This document shows positions 44,301 to 56,467 of a stretch of 64,000 nucleotides of DNA, piece by piece. The notes under the pieces are model-generated. The model did not search any database. It was not told the origin of the DNA and saw nothing but the letters and a program-made list of their open reading frames with translations. The stretch comes from Rugalucina vietnamica (taxonomy: Eukaryota; Mollusca; Bivalvia; Lucinida; Lucinidae): assembly GCA_964017185.1 (NCBI GenBank), contig OZ024883.1:44880395-44944394 (forward strand), in the 5' to 3' direction. A program made the translations under genes and the position numbers. Each line of letters opens with the position of its first letter. Within the stretch, counting starts at the first letter, position 1.

Positions 44301-45432
44301 CTGTAAAATTGTCAAATGGTATCACTGGTGTATAAACTATGTGCAACGATGATAGCTTGGGTCTGAAAGACGTTTTTTATGGGATTTTAACGATTTTTTG
44401 ACCATTTTAATGTTTAAATTAAAATTCACAAATATGCAAATAAGATGATATGCATAACTTACCTTAAGATGAAACGGCTATAGTGAAGAAGCTTTAAAAT
44501 GAAATCATGTTCAGTGGTCTACGATAAGTCATAACGAATATATGATCAGTTTTGTAGGCCAAATTAACCCCATGCGGTATTGGTAGCACTGTAACATTAC
44601 ATGAAATCTAAATATAAACAACTTGGCGTTACACCGTTACAACTGAGGCACATCTAGCAAATGAAAATAACACAAGCATGTCATTCTTACCTTGCACTTT
44701 GGTGTTTGCAGCTTTGAAATCCACAGAAACTATTACAGAAACCCTTATTTGTTTATAAATGTTAATTCACATATTTTTGTTACATACGTTACACAAATTG
44801 AGAACCATCTATGTCAGCCTGATAAAATTATCTATCACATATTGCCCTTGAAGAATCTTGTAGACAAATGGTAGAATTATGGTAAAACAGCCTATTGTTC
44901 AATCCCAATCAAAGAATACTGCAAATATAATAAGCTGGTAACAGTTGTTATTTTTAAATGGCCGTTACACCGTAACGCCTCGGCGTACAAAGTGCAAACA
45001 TCTCTCATTTGAATGCAAATAACACAAACGTGCCATACTTACCTTGCACATTGGTGTTTGCAGATTTGTACTCCACAGAAACTATTACTGAAAACCTTAT
45101 TGGTTTATAAATGTAAATTCGCATATGTTACATACGTTACATACGTTATACAGATAGAGAGCCATATATGTCAACATGATAAAATTATGCATCCCACATA
45201 TTTTCCTTGAAGAATCTTGCAGACAAATGGTAGAATTATGGTAAAACAACCTATTATTCAATCCCAATCAAAGAATACTGCAAATATAATAAGCAGGTAA
45301 CAGTTGTTATTTTTAAATAGCTGTTACACCGTTACGCCCCGGCGTACAAAGTGCAAACATCTCTCATTTGAATCAGAAAAGACTGCTCTTTAAGATAGAC
45401 TATGTCTGCAAAATTCCCTAGGGGGGGGGAGC
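41305..45432. mobile_element. 4.1-kb foldback element with GTTAC-rich subterminal arrays
   Basis: The left end GCTCCCCCCCCCTAGGG, AATTTTGCAGACATA is inverted at 45406-45432. Left subterminal units (41305-42000, 42000-42720) and right ones (about 44630-44995, 44996-45360) share AGAGATGTTTGC and dozens of GTTACATANGTTAC/GTAAC motifs in mirrored orientation. The centre holds diverged units (AACTTTAGAAATTAGAGAAA, GGTATATCTACAAAAT) direct near 42880, 43080 and 43450, and inverted near 43800, 44030 and 44210. The longest open frame (92 codons) is not convincing, so it looks non-autonomous. No TSD was resolved. Confidence 0.85.
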
Positions 45433-46400
45433 AGGACCTTTTTCAGCCAGCAGTCTAGGATTTACAGGTTTCTAGAGACAATGGTGCAAAGCTGGTGTGC
45501 AGGTATACTAAATACCTATAGTCACTAGCATTATTCAGGCTGTGTAGGCAATGCATTTATGAAGTTAAGATGAGAAGTATATCTAGCCTTTGTAGATAAT
45601 TTATGCACATCTGATCTGGGTTTAAAGTCAAGAGATATAATAAGTTAAAATTGTTCTTCCTATTTTCCTGTTTTTCTTTATTACCACCACCCCATCTCCA
45701 GCCTATAAAAACACTTCAAAATGCTATTTGAGATACATTTAAACCACTTAAACCCCTCTTATTTGTCTTGATGCCTCAATACCCTTATAATTTGAACATT
45801 TCAAAACCCTTTAAAATCATTAAGGGCTGATGTAGATTAGACTAAAAGAGCCCATCTTCACATAAATCAAGACACTGTGTGCATAAATTAAGGTTGGCTG
45901 ATGCATATTTAACAGGTTAGTTTACACCATCTGTTCTCTGTTGACAATGTCTCAAGATTTTCTTTCATTTTAAGTTTACTTTCAAGGATCACTTCAAGAA
46001 TAATGGAAGTTTCATCAAGGCTACCCAATACTTCAAATGTGCAAACAATATTATTCAGGGCAACATATTAAAAAGCTGACCATCATAATACAAACATTGT
46101 ATATAATACTCAAAGAAGCTAAAACATGTTCCCTATACTACAGATACATGTTGCTCTAAGTAACATCTTTTTAATAGGTCTCTGAATCTTTGGTCTATCT
46201 TCTCTCTAGAATTGTTATTTGATGTTTTTCTCTGTCATTGTCATGTCCACCCACTTGACCATTAACACAGTCTGGTCAGGAAAAATCAGCAACAATGCCG
46301 TGTCAACAGCAAACACTGTTCAAACTGCTCATACACCTACGTTTACCATGTTCTTCAGAGTTAAGATTCTTTGTTTCTAGATTACACCCTTCAAGAGTAC
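45433..46400. other. No recognised feature
   Basis: AT-rich DNA with no convincing gene or repeat. Confidence 0.55.
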
Positions 46401-46561
46401 CTGTATGAGTGACAAAGGAAGTCAGTCTCCCAAGATCAAACCCCTTTTTCCCTCCTCCTCCTGTCAGGGTATTGATCAGGAAGTTTTCTAGAAGGCCAAC
46501 TGGCTGACAAGACAGGAATCTCTTCATTAAAATCTGGTCAATATTATTGTCAAAAGGCAAA
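46401..46561 (-). CDS. Unrecognised exon-like open segment (minus strand)
   Basis: The 161-nt segment is bounded by ATCTCCCAG and a CATACAG|gtactc donor. It encodes LPFDNNIDQILMKRFLSCQP, VGLLENFLINTLTGGGGKK and GFDLGRLTSFVTHT. Its phases do not fit next to the confident kinase exons, and its sequence does not resemble that family. The product is unknown. Confidence 0.25.
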
Positions 46562-46633
46562 CTGGGAGATAATTAATCCATAAAGCACAATCATAGTGTG
46601 ACTCAGCAGTTTCACTACAATTTCTTTTATTTG

Positions 46634-46700
46634 ATTGATTCTTAACATCCCACTGAACAACTTTTCAACCACTACGCCACCATACTCTCCTGTTACAGGA
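46634..46700 (-). mobile_element. SINE fragment
   Basis: TTAACATCCCACTGAACAAC (tail inverse) and CCACTACGCCACC (A-box inverse) are retained; the rest is lost. Confidence 0.45.
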
Positions 46701-47034
46701 AGTAAAACACACTCTACAGAAGCAGGGTACAAATACAGAACCTCTTCTTCAGAGACTTACGTCTATTGCATTTCCCCACAAATCTGTAATGCCAGGGTAC
46801 AGGATAGAACACTGGATTTTATTGAGACCAACCATTTAACTATATAGAACCAGCATGTTGACAATAAAGTGGCATATTATGCAAGGCTTCTGTATGACTA
46901 GATTGATACATTATGGCATTTTAAGGAGGTATAAACCTTCTGAATGTTAAATTGAAACTTCTAGGCAAAGTTGGCATACAAACATTGTAGGTTTATTCTA
47001 ATTAATCGTCTTAATACTCCAAGCATCATAAAAT

Positions 47035-47256
47035 GAGCCACCTCATGGAAAAACCAACAATGTGGTTTCCGACCAGGTCCGACATAAACCGGTCAGTACA
47101 GCTACAGAAGCAGGCTAGAAGCTTGAAATTTTGGAGTTAAGTAGAGGAGGAATTGTACTATCCGAGTAGCGAAAACAAAGGCCCTGATAACAGCGAAGCT
47201 GATCTGTGCATTTGTTTTCGCATATGCAAATTGTCGGTTTTCTCACGAGGCTATTC
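47035..47256 (+). mobile_element. Hairpin MITE copy 16
   Basis: The left end GAGCCACCTCATGG is good; the right end CACGAGGCTATTC is altered and the hairpin is partly deleted. The flanks aaat and agtt do not match. Confidence 0.9.
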
Positions 47257-47454
47257 AGTTGTCATAAAACAAAATAAAAGCTGTAATTTTATTTCAGTTG
47301 CAATATGTTTTGTGTGGGAAAGAAATCATGCTACACCATGGCAGTACATAATATTCCAAAAGATTCTGCAGAAAATTGATAATGTCATGTTAAAATCTTC
47401 AATAAATGTACATGACTTTGTATAGGATGGACGACCAACCAATCACATTGTTTC

Positions 47455-47605
47455 TTCAGTTATTCTGACCATAACTCAATGAGGCGGTTCTAACGACTGT
47501 ACCCACAATCTATGTTATGAGCAAAAATAAGAAAAATATCAAAACTTTTCAGTAGAAAATTTTAAATTTTTACAACTTAGGAAAAATCAGTATATTACAT
47601 GTGCA
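47455..47605. mobile_element. Fragment of a GTATACCCC-type element
   Basis: GAGGCGGTTCTAACGAC, TACCCACAATCTATGTTATG and GAGCAAAAATAAGAAAAATA match the right half of the palindrome at 15.1 kb. Neither end is retained. Confidence 0.65.
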
Positions 47606-47960
47606 GGTTTCTGTTAAGCATGTACATGATGAACAGTTTTGACTCTTGCTAGGTTCACTGTCTACTATATGCATGTGAGCAAGTATAACATTCCCTTTCT
47701 AATTTATGAGCAAAAACCTAATTATAATAAAATTTATGACCCAATGCTAAATAAACAAGATTCATGAGAATCCCAGAAATGTAAACCAACAATCAGTAAG
47801 ACTTCAAACTTCATGTATACATACAGTTCATAATGTCTTGTGATTTACACAACACTTGTGTATACCATATGATAGTGCCAGTCACTGCTTCCAACCCCCA
47901 CTTCTTTCATTCTTAAACATGTTTACAAAAAGTGACAATTTTGTTTTAAGTTGCATTCAG

Positions 47961-48062
47961 ATATATGCAAAATGTCAAAAGGGAAATTGCCCTGATCGCC
48001 TAAACAACCTCATTTTAAAGGATTTAGTAAAATTTTACAAGTTTGCAGAGACAAAAAAATGA
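47961..48062 (+). CDS. Unrecognised candidate terminal exon
   Basis: A strong pyrimidine tract and acceptor (TTGCATTCAG) precede 33 codons and a TGA: IYAKCQKGNCPDRLNNLILK then DLVKFYKFAETKK. The Cys-x-x-x-x-Cys start and the L-x-x-L-x-x-L-x-x-F end loosely recall a SOCS-box-like C-terminus, but this is not enough for a call. It is on the strand opposite the kinase gene. Confidence 0.35.
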   Translation: MYAKCQKGNCPDRLNNLILKDLVKFYKFAETKK

Positions 48063-49881
48063 GGCCAACTGAAAGCATTAATTTTTATGCAACAAACTAG
48101 GGTTTCAAGGGTTTGTTTTCTATATAATGCAACGTCTGTAGCTACTTCAAGAGATCCTTAATGAAAGGCTTTTCTAATATTGAACAAGAATGTTTCCTGT
48201 TGCTGATCAGAGCTTTTACTTTAAATGGCAACCACTTCCTATTGAGGAACATGCTTTAGAACATTTCTTTGTTTCTGTTTAAAGATCTTTTTTTTTTCTT
48301 TCATCCAGTTTTATAATTCTGAAATGAGAGGCATCAAGAGAAAGCTGCTATAGCATGAAAATGTTGTGAATATCTGGCATCATATAGGGTTGCCATTTAA
48401 TGCTCTTGCAATGATGTAATGCACTAGTCATTCCCCCCCCCCCCCACACACACACATATCTGTGCAGTAATTATAGAGAATGGTTAAGATGCAAGGTGAT
48501 GAGCTTTTGATCATCCCTAAGTGCAGGGTTAATGCCAAAGTAACTTTGTGAGCCTCACCGGAGAGGTATTACGACCCATAGGTTGAGGCTGCGACACAGT
48601 AAACTGAAGTCTACAGAAGAGAGGGACTAAATGACTGCAGCACAAAATATTCAGCAATGATTCAGGATACAACAAAGTGTACGTACCTCTACCAACATGT
48701 AATAATAATGATCCACAATCCTATAATACTGGAATGTATCGTCCTCCTTCCACACTAACATGGTGTTAGAGTAGGTTACTAGTTATCACAGTGTAAACTT
48801 GATACTCCACAGAAAACTAATGATGATTCTCTTGTCAAACATACAACCCTGTCAGGTCCATCATGTCAAGAAATGTGCATGAAAACTATCCTTATCACAT
48901 GATAATTCCACTGTCACATGACTTGCACACAGAAGTCTAGCACTGCAGAACAAATTTCAAATCACACTATTTTTTGTAAATCTCATTTTGAGAAGAACTT
49001 TCTATCAATAAGTAAATGAAGGCAAAGCAATTTGCTTGAAGAAATAAATGTAGGAATGATTTCAAACCTCATCACTAGTAGACACAAAACACTTTCCCTG
49101 ACATTCCAATTTTGTTTGATGTTTATCTCTAAAATGTCTTGTCAATTTCCATAAAAGTTTACAGTATTCAGTGAGTTAACTGCAGTGGATCACTGCGGCT
49201 GTAGCAGCAGTAGCACTGTACGCCCTGAGATATGCCAACAATCTAATTAGCCCAAGATAACCTGCTAATTAACTATGTCAATGAGTTTACCATGATACAG
49301 TCTTGCAGCTACTGAAACTGATAAAATCATCAGGATCATCATTAAACAATTCTTCAGACAAAAAGAAGAAAAATCACAGGTACTTTTCACTTAAAAGTGC
49401 ATTCAAACCATTTACTGATTAATTTCCTTTTTTATTTTCTACAAAATGCAAAATTTTGCCCAATGATTTACACAAGAGAAGAAGATTCATATATGTTTGT
49501 CACTGAAGCTTGTTTTCTTATCCAATATTTTCATTTTGTCATGTAATAGCATTTTTTTTAAATAAAAAAATAGTTTTTTTGGATTATAAACCAAAGACTG
49601 TTTTGTCCCTCCCTGTCACTTCTATTCTAAAAATTACTTCATTCCTAACTTAACATTACAGTATACATGTATATATATAAAATGTATTTTCCCAGTACCA
49701 ACAATTTAACCATCACTGGCCTGTCTTTATCGGCTTATTATCATCATCATGAACAAATTACCCTGTCATTTTACTCCCAATGATTTTACTCTATTAATTT
49801 CTACAGCAGATAATAAAATCTCCTTTATAATGCTTGCTTCTCATTGAGGCTTCTCTTGCTGAATTATTTAACTTGGTTTAG
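48063..49881. other. No recognised feature; C run and CA run at 48434
   Basis: CCCCCCCCCC followed by (CA)n lies at about 48434-48456. The rest shows no supported gene. Confidence 0.55.
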
Positions 49882-50038
49882 AAATGAATGCTTCCAACAA
49901 CATAGTTTTTTTACATTGACAGCTCAAGCATGGGAGCAGTGTTCAGAATCACAATTCTGTTTAAATGCTTCACTATATTTAAATGCATGTTATGATATGT
50001 ATGTATCTCCTGTGTTACATGAAAAAATAAAGAATTGA
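49882..50038 (+). CDS. Unrecognised candidate terminal exon with overlapping poly(A) signal
   Basis: The acceptor TTGGTTTAG follows a long pyrimidine-rich stretch. The frame reads NECFQQHSFFTLTAQAWEQC, SESQFCLNASLYLNACYDMY and VSPVLHEKIKN, then TGA. AATAAA at 50026-50031 lies seven bases before the end of the stop codon. Composition (Cys, Trp, Gln) looks coding. The product is unknown. Confidence 0.35.
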
Positions 50039-50447
50039 AATGAATCATTTGATTTCATTGTTTTATTTATTTTAATTTGACAGGAAATTTAATATTCAAA
50101 GATAATTGGATTTTAATTGTTATTTTACTTGTCAGTTTTCCTGCATTGGCACTTAATATTTGCAAATTTCAAGTATTCTTATTTTTTGCTTTCCCTTAAC
50201 AATAAACAAATCAAAAAAATCTTTACAGTAATAAGTGCTACAAAATATGTAAGAAATACATTTTTATTCTCATCAAACAAGTGACAACAATATTCCAAAC
50301 CAAAACCCCATATTCCTTCCTTACATGAAATATCCCTGTATGATTATTATACAAAATTACCACTTTCTGAATCCCCAGATCATCTCTGTTGACAGTCAAT
50401 TTATTACTAACCCCTTCTCTGATTTCACTGAAACTCTACTTTATTTT

Positions 50448-50667
50448 GAGCCACCACATGGGAAAACCAACAGTCTGCATAGGCAAAAACAAAGGCGCAG
50501 ATCAGCTTTGCTGATCAGCGCCTTTGTTTTCGCTACTCAGATAGTACAATTCCTCTTCTACTTAAATCTGAAATTTCAAGCTACCGGCTCTTTTCTGTGC
50601 TTGTACAGGTCAGTTTGTGTCGGACCTGTTAGGAAACCACATTGTTGGTTTTCCCACGAGGCTGCTC
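50448..50667 (-). mobile_element. Hairpin MITE copy 17
   Basis: The ends are GAGCCACCACATGGG and CACGAGGCTGCTC, in reverse orientation, with the loop shortened to GCGCAGATCAGCTTTGCTGA. The flanks tttt and attt differ at one base. Confidence 0.9.
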
Positions 50668-51551
50668 ATTTCTTCACTACCATTCCCTGCTGTAATCTAC
50701 TCCAAAATTAACACCAGTAGCTGTTGAAATATCATTCACTTCATAACAGGTCATTTATCTTCTTCCATAGAATGATGTGCAAAGATCTAAATGCGGCATT
50801 GAGGGTACTCAATTGAAGTTAATAAATTAATGAGTACCCACAAAATATGAATATCCTAATCTACAAATAGTGAATATCCACCACCAACTTTGACTCAGAT
50901 AAATCTATGAAATCTTCCTATTCCCTGTCTTTATCGCTGACAGTAAAAGCTTCTATCTCTCACTATAGAATTAGCCTATAGCCCAGAATCAATACCTTCA
51001 CAATCTCTTCAATAATAACTTATTTGTCTAAAAGCAAGTTTCTCTCCCAATACCTCTCAGTTTTAACCACCTCTAATCTGTCCACTGCTATAGATCATTG
51101 GCTTGTGGAGAATGATTTCCAATATCACCTCCTTAATACTGCAGTATGTCTGAGCCTTGTGCTGTAGTTTATAGCCACAGATCAAACAATCTAGGAGTCA
51201 GTACAAGATGCCTCCAGTGCATGAACATTTTGATCATAGATCTATGGATTTTTCTGCAAGCTATAGCTTTGCTTTCATTGTGTCCCCCAAACCATTACAA
51301 ACCATCATCTATTTGGGCTGCATTCAGTGCAATATTTTATTCATGAACACCAAAGTTATTAATCTAATTATCAGTACAATAATCAGGAATCAGCTACTGA
51401 ATATGATCTGTACATTATAGCTGGAGCACCTGATACTAGAGAAGATAAAGCACATATTTCATTATCTGATGCTGCTCAGTTGGAAATTAAACCTTCCATA
51501 AACAAACAAAATAGGCAACACTAGAACATACCCTGCTAAGATACAAGAAAT

Positions 51552-51785
51552 GAGCCGCCTCGTGGGAAAACCAACAATGTGGTTTCCGAACAGGTCCGAC
51601 ACAAACAGACCGGTACAGCTACAGAAAAGAGCTAATAGCTTGAAATTTCGGATTTAAGTAGAAGAGGAACTGCACTATCCGAGTAGCGAAAACAAAGGTG
51701 CTGATCAGCTTCGCAGTTACTGCGAAGCTGATCTGCGCCTTTGTTTTCGCCTATGCAGATTGTTGGTTTTCCCATGCGGCGGCTC
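51552..51785 (+). mobile_element. Hairpin MITE copy 18, TSD aaat
   Basis: The ends are GAGCCGCCTCGTGGG and ATGCGGCGGCTC, with the hairpin GCTTCGCAGTTACTGCGAAGC. The duplication aaat is at 51548-51551 and 51786-51789. It is a low-divergence copy. Confidence 0.95.
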
Positions 51786-53080
51786 AAATGTCAAGATACC
51801 AGTTATATGTGTGAAAATCCTTCCTTTTTTTCCTTTGTATTAAAGATATTTACCCAAAACCAAGTACAAGAGTTATCATACCATATACTTTCTTCCACTT
51901 TTCTGCTTTCTATTACCAGATTACCATTGTAACTTTTTTTTTTCTCTCTTTTATTCTTTTTTTTAACTTATTTATTTCTGACAGCCCCAATGCAGAATAT
52001 GGAAAATACAATGAAACCCAATATATTGTTTTCAAAAGCAAAATAGGGTAAGAATGGGTAATGTCACCATTTATTCATGAGTTTTTAAATCTAAGTATCA
52101 CAAAAGGTTAAAAAGATAACAATATGCAACTGCTTTTCCAATGAATCATTTCCTAAAACCTTTAAATGCAGCACAGCTAAACCAACAAACAACACATAGT
52201 GGTAACCTTGGCCATAAAAGCTATAGTCCTGAAAGTTGGACAACCAAAATCTGCAAGGATGGTTCATGCAAGCTGAGCTGGGTCTTCATAAACATTCACA
52301 AAACAATGTTAGGTCAAAGGAGGTTAGAGGTAGAGCAATGAATGGTACCGGTGATGAAGGTACCAACTACTGTAGAGAGAATGAAAACAATTTTGTAGGT
52401 AAGATTGATAATACACCAACAGCTAGCTTCATGTTTCAAAACATCTTTCATAACAACTTTTAAGCAATTAATGTGTTACTGAGATAACATCACAAATCAT
52501 TATTATAACAACTCAATAGCAAAGGTAGCAGGAACTATGGACTTTAACATTAAGGCAGAGACTAAAATCCAGGAGGATTTCTGAAACTATTTACACTATG
52601 GCTGAAATATTGTTAATGTGATGCCTAGCAACAGTCCTGACAATTAAGTTTCTCTTCCAGAAACATGTTATTTTTTACTGAGATACTGTAAATTAGTTTT
52701 CAAACTGAGAAAGGGGTGGACATATATTTGGTAGCCATGTTCAAAAGCTTTTTAGCAAAGTCTTAGAGCAATTCCTGGCATTCCTAAAACTTCATGAGAT
52801 TCAATTCTAACAAAGGGTCATAGAGTATAGAAGTGAGTGCTCATTCCATCAACAATTAGTTAATTTAGACAACATGTTGAGGGAGCTTCTGCTATGTGCT
52901 CTCCTACTAGTTCCAGTGTTGGAATTCTTCAGAAAAGTGTGAAATCTTGGTAGTTTTCTCAGAAGAGGTGAAGGAATGATGTCCATAGCTAATTGTTTCT
53001 GGCATGTATGTTTTAGCCTGTAAGGCTGATGTTTCATTGCTCAGATTGCTTTTTCTTACATACCTCTTTCATAAAGATAG
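51786..53080. other. No recognised gene; two overlapping open frames at 52.1-52.5 kb
   Basis: Overlapping plus-strand frames at 52141-52341 and 52236-52463 have protein-like composition and a possible donor (TGTAG|gtaaga, about 52399). They contradict each other, and neither has a clear acceptor. Confidence 0.4.
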
Positions 53081-53123
53081 AAGAATTCCGGTATTTTAGC
53101 TGTGGTAGACAAATCTATCTTAC

Positions 53124-53420
53124 ACTGCTCGCTTGGTTGCTCATACAAGATAAGAAAAGCACGCGACTAAATTCGATCGTTTCTAGCCCTAAGCAGCTAT
53201 TGTTCAACAAAACTAGACTACATTGGTGTGAATTCATAGGGTATATTCTTGATTCACACTCGTTTTCAACGAAAAACAAATCAAAACTGCATCTCTTTTC
53301 AATTTGACAACGACTGATTTACATTTGACGTCATATCCGCAATAAACACAACGTCATCAGACTGAGTTAATTAAAGCACGGTACCAGGTGACGTTACCGG
53401 TAAAATGAATTTAGGCTTAA
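53124..53420. promoter_or_regulatory. CpG-rich candidate promoter with three CRE-like sites
   Basis: A perfect TGACGTCA lies at 53326-53333, with ACGTCA at 53351 and TGACGT at 53389. The surrounding 300 bp is visibly richer in CG than its neighbours (CGCTCG, ACGCGAC, TTCGATCG). On the minus strand a good donor (GAGCAGT|gtaaga) follows at 53123, so this could be a non-coding first exon. The transcribed gene is unknown. Confidence 0.35.
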
Positions 53421-53445
53421 TCGGGGTATGTAAGAAAAAGAATCG

Positions 53446-53586
53446 ATCATGGGTGGTCAGTGGAGAAAGGAAAATCCCAACCCTCGGGTCCACCGTTCCG
53501 GTGGGAAACTCGGCGAGCCTCGTTTCCCACTGGAACGGGTGGACCCTCGGGTTGGGATTTTCCTATCTCCACTGACCACCCATGAT
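53446..53586. repeat. GC-rich 141-bp palindrome (foldback MITE)
   Basis: The arms are about 68 bp: ATCATGGGTGGTCAGTGGAG, GGAAAATCCCAACCC and GGTCCACC..TCCGGTGGGAAAC against their inverse, with few mismatches and almost no loop. Confidence 0.95.
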
Positions 53587-54268
53587 GGATTCTATTTGTC
53601 TAGCAGGTGGAGGGGAAAGCATTTTTATGTCACTCCTTACCATACATTTTATATAAATTTGTACAGTCAAACTTTGTATGCTTGAATAGAAATACCTGAA
53701 AAGGGAGACCAATTTTAGCAAAACTGGTTACTCCCCTTTAATTCAGTCATAAATATCACAAATGAAACATTTTACTTTTTCGGTGTTGGAATAACTAAAA
53801 CAATGACAGTAGTAAAGTGATCCCTGGTTCTTAGTTCTAGGAACTTCCAAAAACATTTTTATGGCCCCAAAGATTTATTCCTGCAAAAATCATTTATGCA
53901 GCCATAAGAAGCTAATCTCCTAAATTTTTTTTAAGTTCAGAACTAGGCGGATCAGATAGAAATTAAATAGTTTCTTTGCTCAACAACATGAACAAATCTA
54001 ACTTTGCTCAACAACATGAACAAATCTAACTGTTCAAAAATAAAAGAGAACAAAATATTTGAGAATTATATCATATGGAAGACAGAGCAAACCTTTTAGT
54101 TTACTTACTTTATAATTTGTTGCTCATTAAAAGTAGTATTTTAATGTTCTGGTGTAAAACAAGCAGTTGAATTGTTAGATGTACATCAATATGTCGCCAG
54201 TATTTGTCTGAAGTTGTACACAATGCCTCTTGAAATAAAGACTGTAAGTGCCTATATTACAGATAAAT

Positions 54269-54502
54269 GAGCCGCCTCGTGAGAAAACCAACAATGTGGT
54301 TTCCGACCAGGTCCGACACAAACCAACCTGTACAGTCACAGAAAAGAGCTAGAAGCTTGAAATTTCGGATTTAAGTAGAATAGGAACTGTACTATCCGAG
54401 TAGCGAAAACAAAGGCGCTGATCAGCTTCGCAGTTACTGCGAAGCTGATCTGCGCCTTTGTTTTCGCCTAGGCAGATTGTTGGTTTTCCAATGCGGCGGC
54501 TC
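54269..54502 (+). mobile_element. Hairpin MITE copy 19, TSD aaat
   Basis: The ends are GAGCCGCCTCGTGAG and ATGCGGCGGCTC, with the hairpin GCTTCGCAGTTACTGCGAAGC. The duplication aaat is at 54265-54268 and 54503-54506. Confidence 0.95.
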
Positions 54503-54506
54503 AAAT

Positions 54507-55970
54507 GTTAAAGTGGTGATAAGTTTGTTGTGTTTAAAGTGACAATATTGGAAAGAAAAAGTGTTTAAATTTTATGTGATTTGACTTGTATCTAGACTTT
54601 CTTAATCTAACAGCTTATCTGCAAATTTAAGTTTCATACCTGCAATGCTGCCTTGTGTGTGCCAGTCTTATTTAGCCCAACTTGAGGATTTATGATAGAA
54701 GACAAAAAGAGTTAATGCCCATTTTTAGAAGTTGTCTATAATTATTGTGTATTGTCACCAATAAATGACTAAGAAGCAATCTTGACTGACAAAATTAAGA
54801 CAATTGACTACATGAGACTGAACTGAGCTGCAATATTTTTTTTCTTCATTTTATTTAACACAAATTTCTATTAAATCTTTTGTTCATCCATAACAAATGC
54901 ATGCACCTGCCATTTTTCCCCCTCAATGGTTCAGATTTATCAACAAGTTGTAATTTATAATGTTTTGGCACGGCAGGTAAAAGACAAATAATCGCAGTAG
55001 ACCGTACAGGACACACCTGCAATCCTACCAGTATTTTGATTATGATGTAAAAGTACATAAATGGGTGTTCAATATCAGAATACAAGTAAAAGAGGCGTGT
55101 GATATGTCCAAGTGACTTAACTATCTGCAAGTGCATGAACATGCTGACCAGGTTTTGCTGCTGTTCCAGACAGTGGGACTACTTTGAGTGTGGATAATAA
55201 TGCCATCATTATTACCTGATCCAGTGTTAATTACCACTGGTTAATTAGTGACTGACTGTCACCAAGGGAACTGTCAGTGATTAGACCGCCAATTATCTCA
55301 TCAGGAATATTGATTTCTGAGCAGAGATGTCACCAAACTTTACAAGACCAACTCCAAAAGCAGAGTCACTAGTTTAAAATTTTATCAAACATTTCTATTG
55401 TTTGTTTGATTGGTTGCTTTACATCCCAGTCAACAGCTATGGTCATGTTGGGATGTTGACTCCGTTTTCACCATCATGTCTTGACATGTGCATTAGCCTA
55501 CATTGTGCTGGTGCATGGAAAAATATCCAGTATGTTGTCATATGATGTGGCATTTATTTTTATTATGTAGGCATACTTCAAATATTTTGTTCATGCACAA
55601 ATTTCTGAACTTCTTCAATACTTATGCCCAACATATGTAAAATACATATGTATATGTACTATATGTAACATACATGAATACATGAAAGTACCATCTAATA
55701 TGTTTCTCAAACAACCTGCCATGTTACTGAGGAAGGGGAGTTTGGGGAATACATATGATTGATTTGAAATGACACATTATTGATGTCTTCCTGCTACTAT
55801 GTTTTGATAGCTAACTTCACTTGCTACTGGTATTATGCAAGTTCTAGTCCCATAATTGAATTCAGATTTATACAGAATTTTAGCACCATATACTATTAAA
55901 GCATCAGATTTATTATGAAATTTTCAATCATCATCTTAAAGGTTGTTTTGCCTTCTTCTCCTTATAAGTT
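54507..55970. other. No recognised gene; SINE-tail fragment at 55405
   Basis: TACATCCCAGTCAACAGCTA and GGTCATGTTGGGATGTTGAC (about 55420-55463) match the SINE tail. The rest is AT-rich with no supported feature. Confidence 0.5.
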
Positions 55971-55978
55971 TATTTCAG

Positions 55979-56077
55979 AAGTTTCAACAAATGGACAATG
56001 AAAGAAGATTTGCATTATTTCATCTAAAAAGTATAATTAAGATAGAACAAGACACTGTGATGGTATATCAGCTGATT
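55979..56077 (+). CDS. Unrecognised internal exon, 33 codons
   Basis: This is the best-formed plus-strand exon candidate. The acceptor TTTATTTCAG follows a CT-rich tract, and the donor ATT|gtaagt is perfect. Length is 99 nt, phase 0 at both ends, encoding KFQQMDNERRFALFHLKSII and KIEQDTVMVYQLI. No partner exon was found with confidence nearby. The product is unknown. Confidence 0.45.
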
Positions 56078-56204
56078 GTAAGTTTTGTAAATGATCTAGT
56101 CAATTACGGCAGCAGGGCAGAGTGTAATTTCCTTTGTTTATATGATTGACATCTGCTGTTAGTTTCTGCTGTGATGCTCCAGAGGTTTTGTTATGATTTG
56201 GTCT

Positions 56205-56467
56205 GACAATGTGATTCCAGGGAGGTGAAATAAAGTTCTCACTCCTCATCAATAAAACATGGACTGGAAAATATCTCTGGGTAGAGTAGAAGTCCTACAG
56301 AAAATATGTACGTCTTTCACACACACTTGGACAATGTGATTCCAGGGAGGTGAAATAAAGTTCTTTCTCCTCCTGAATATGACATGGACTGGAAAATATC
56401 TCTGGGAATCGTGGAGTAGATTAGTCCTACAGAAAATACTTATGTCTTTCACACACACTTGGACAAT
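56205..56467. repeat. 127-bp tandem duplication, two copies
   Basis: GACAATGTGATTCCAGGGAG, GTGAAATAAAGTTCT, CATGGACTGGAAAATATCTC and GTCTTTCACACACACTTG occur in order twice, offset by 127 bp. Confidence 0.93.

Noticed and set aside
40403..50711. The frames of 126-128 codons at 40403 (minus) and 50325 (plus)
   Set aside because: They cross hairpin MITE copies 15 and 17; their shared residues come from the MITE sequence and are not a protein family.
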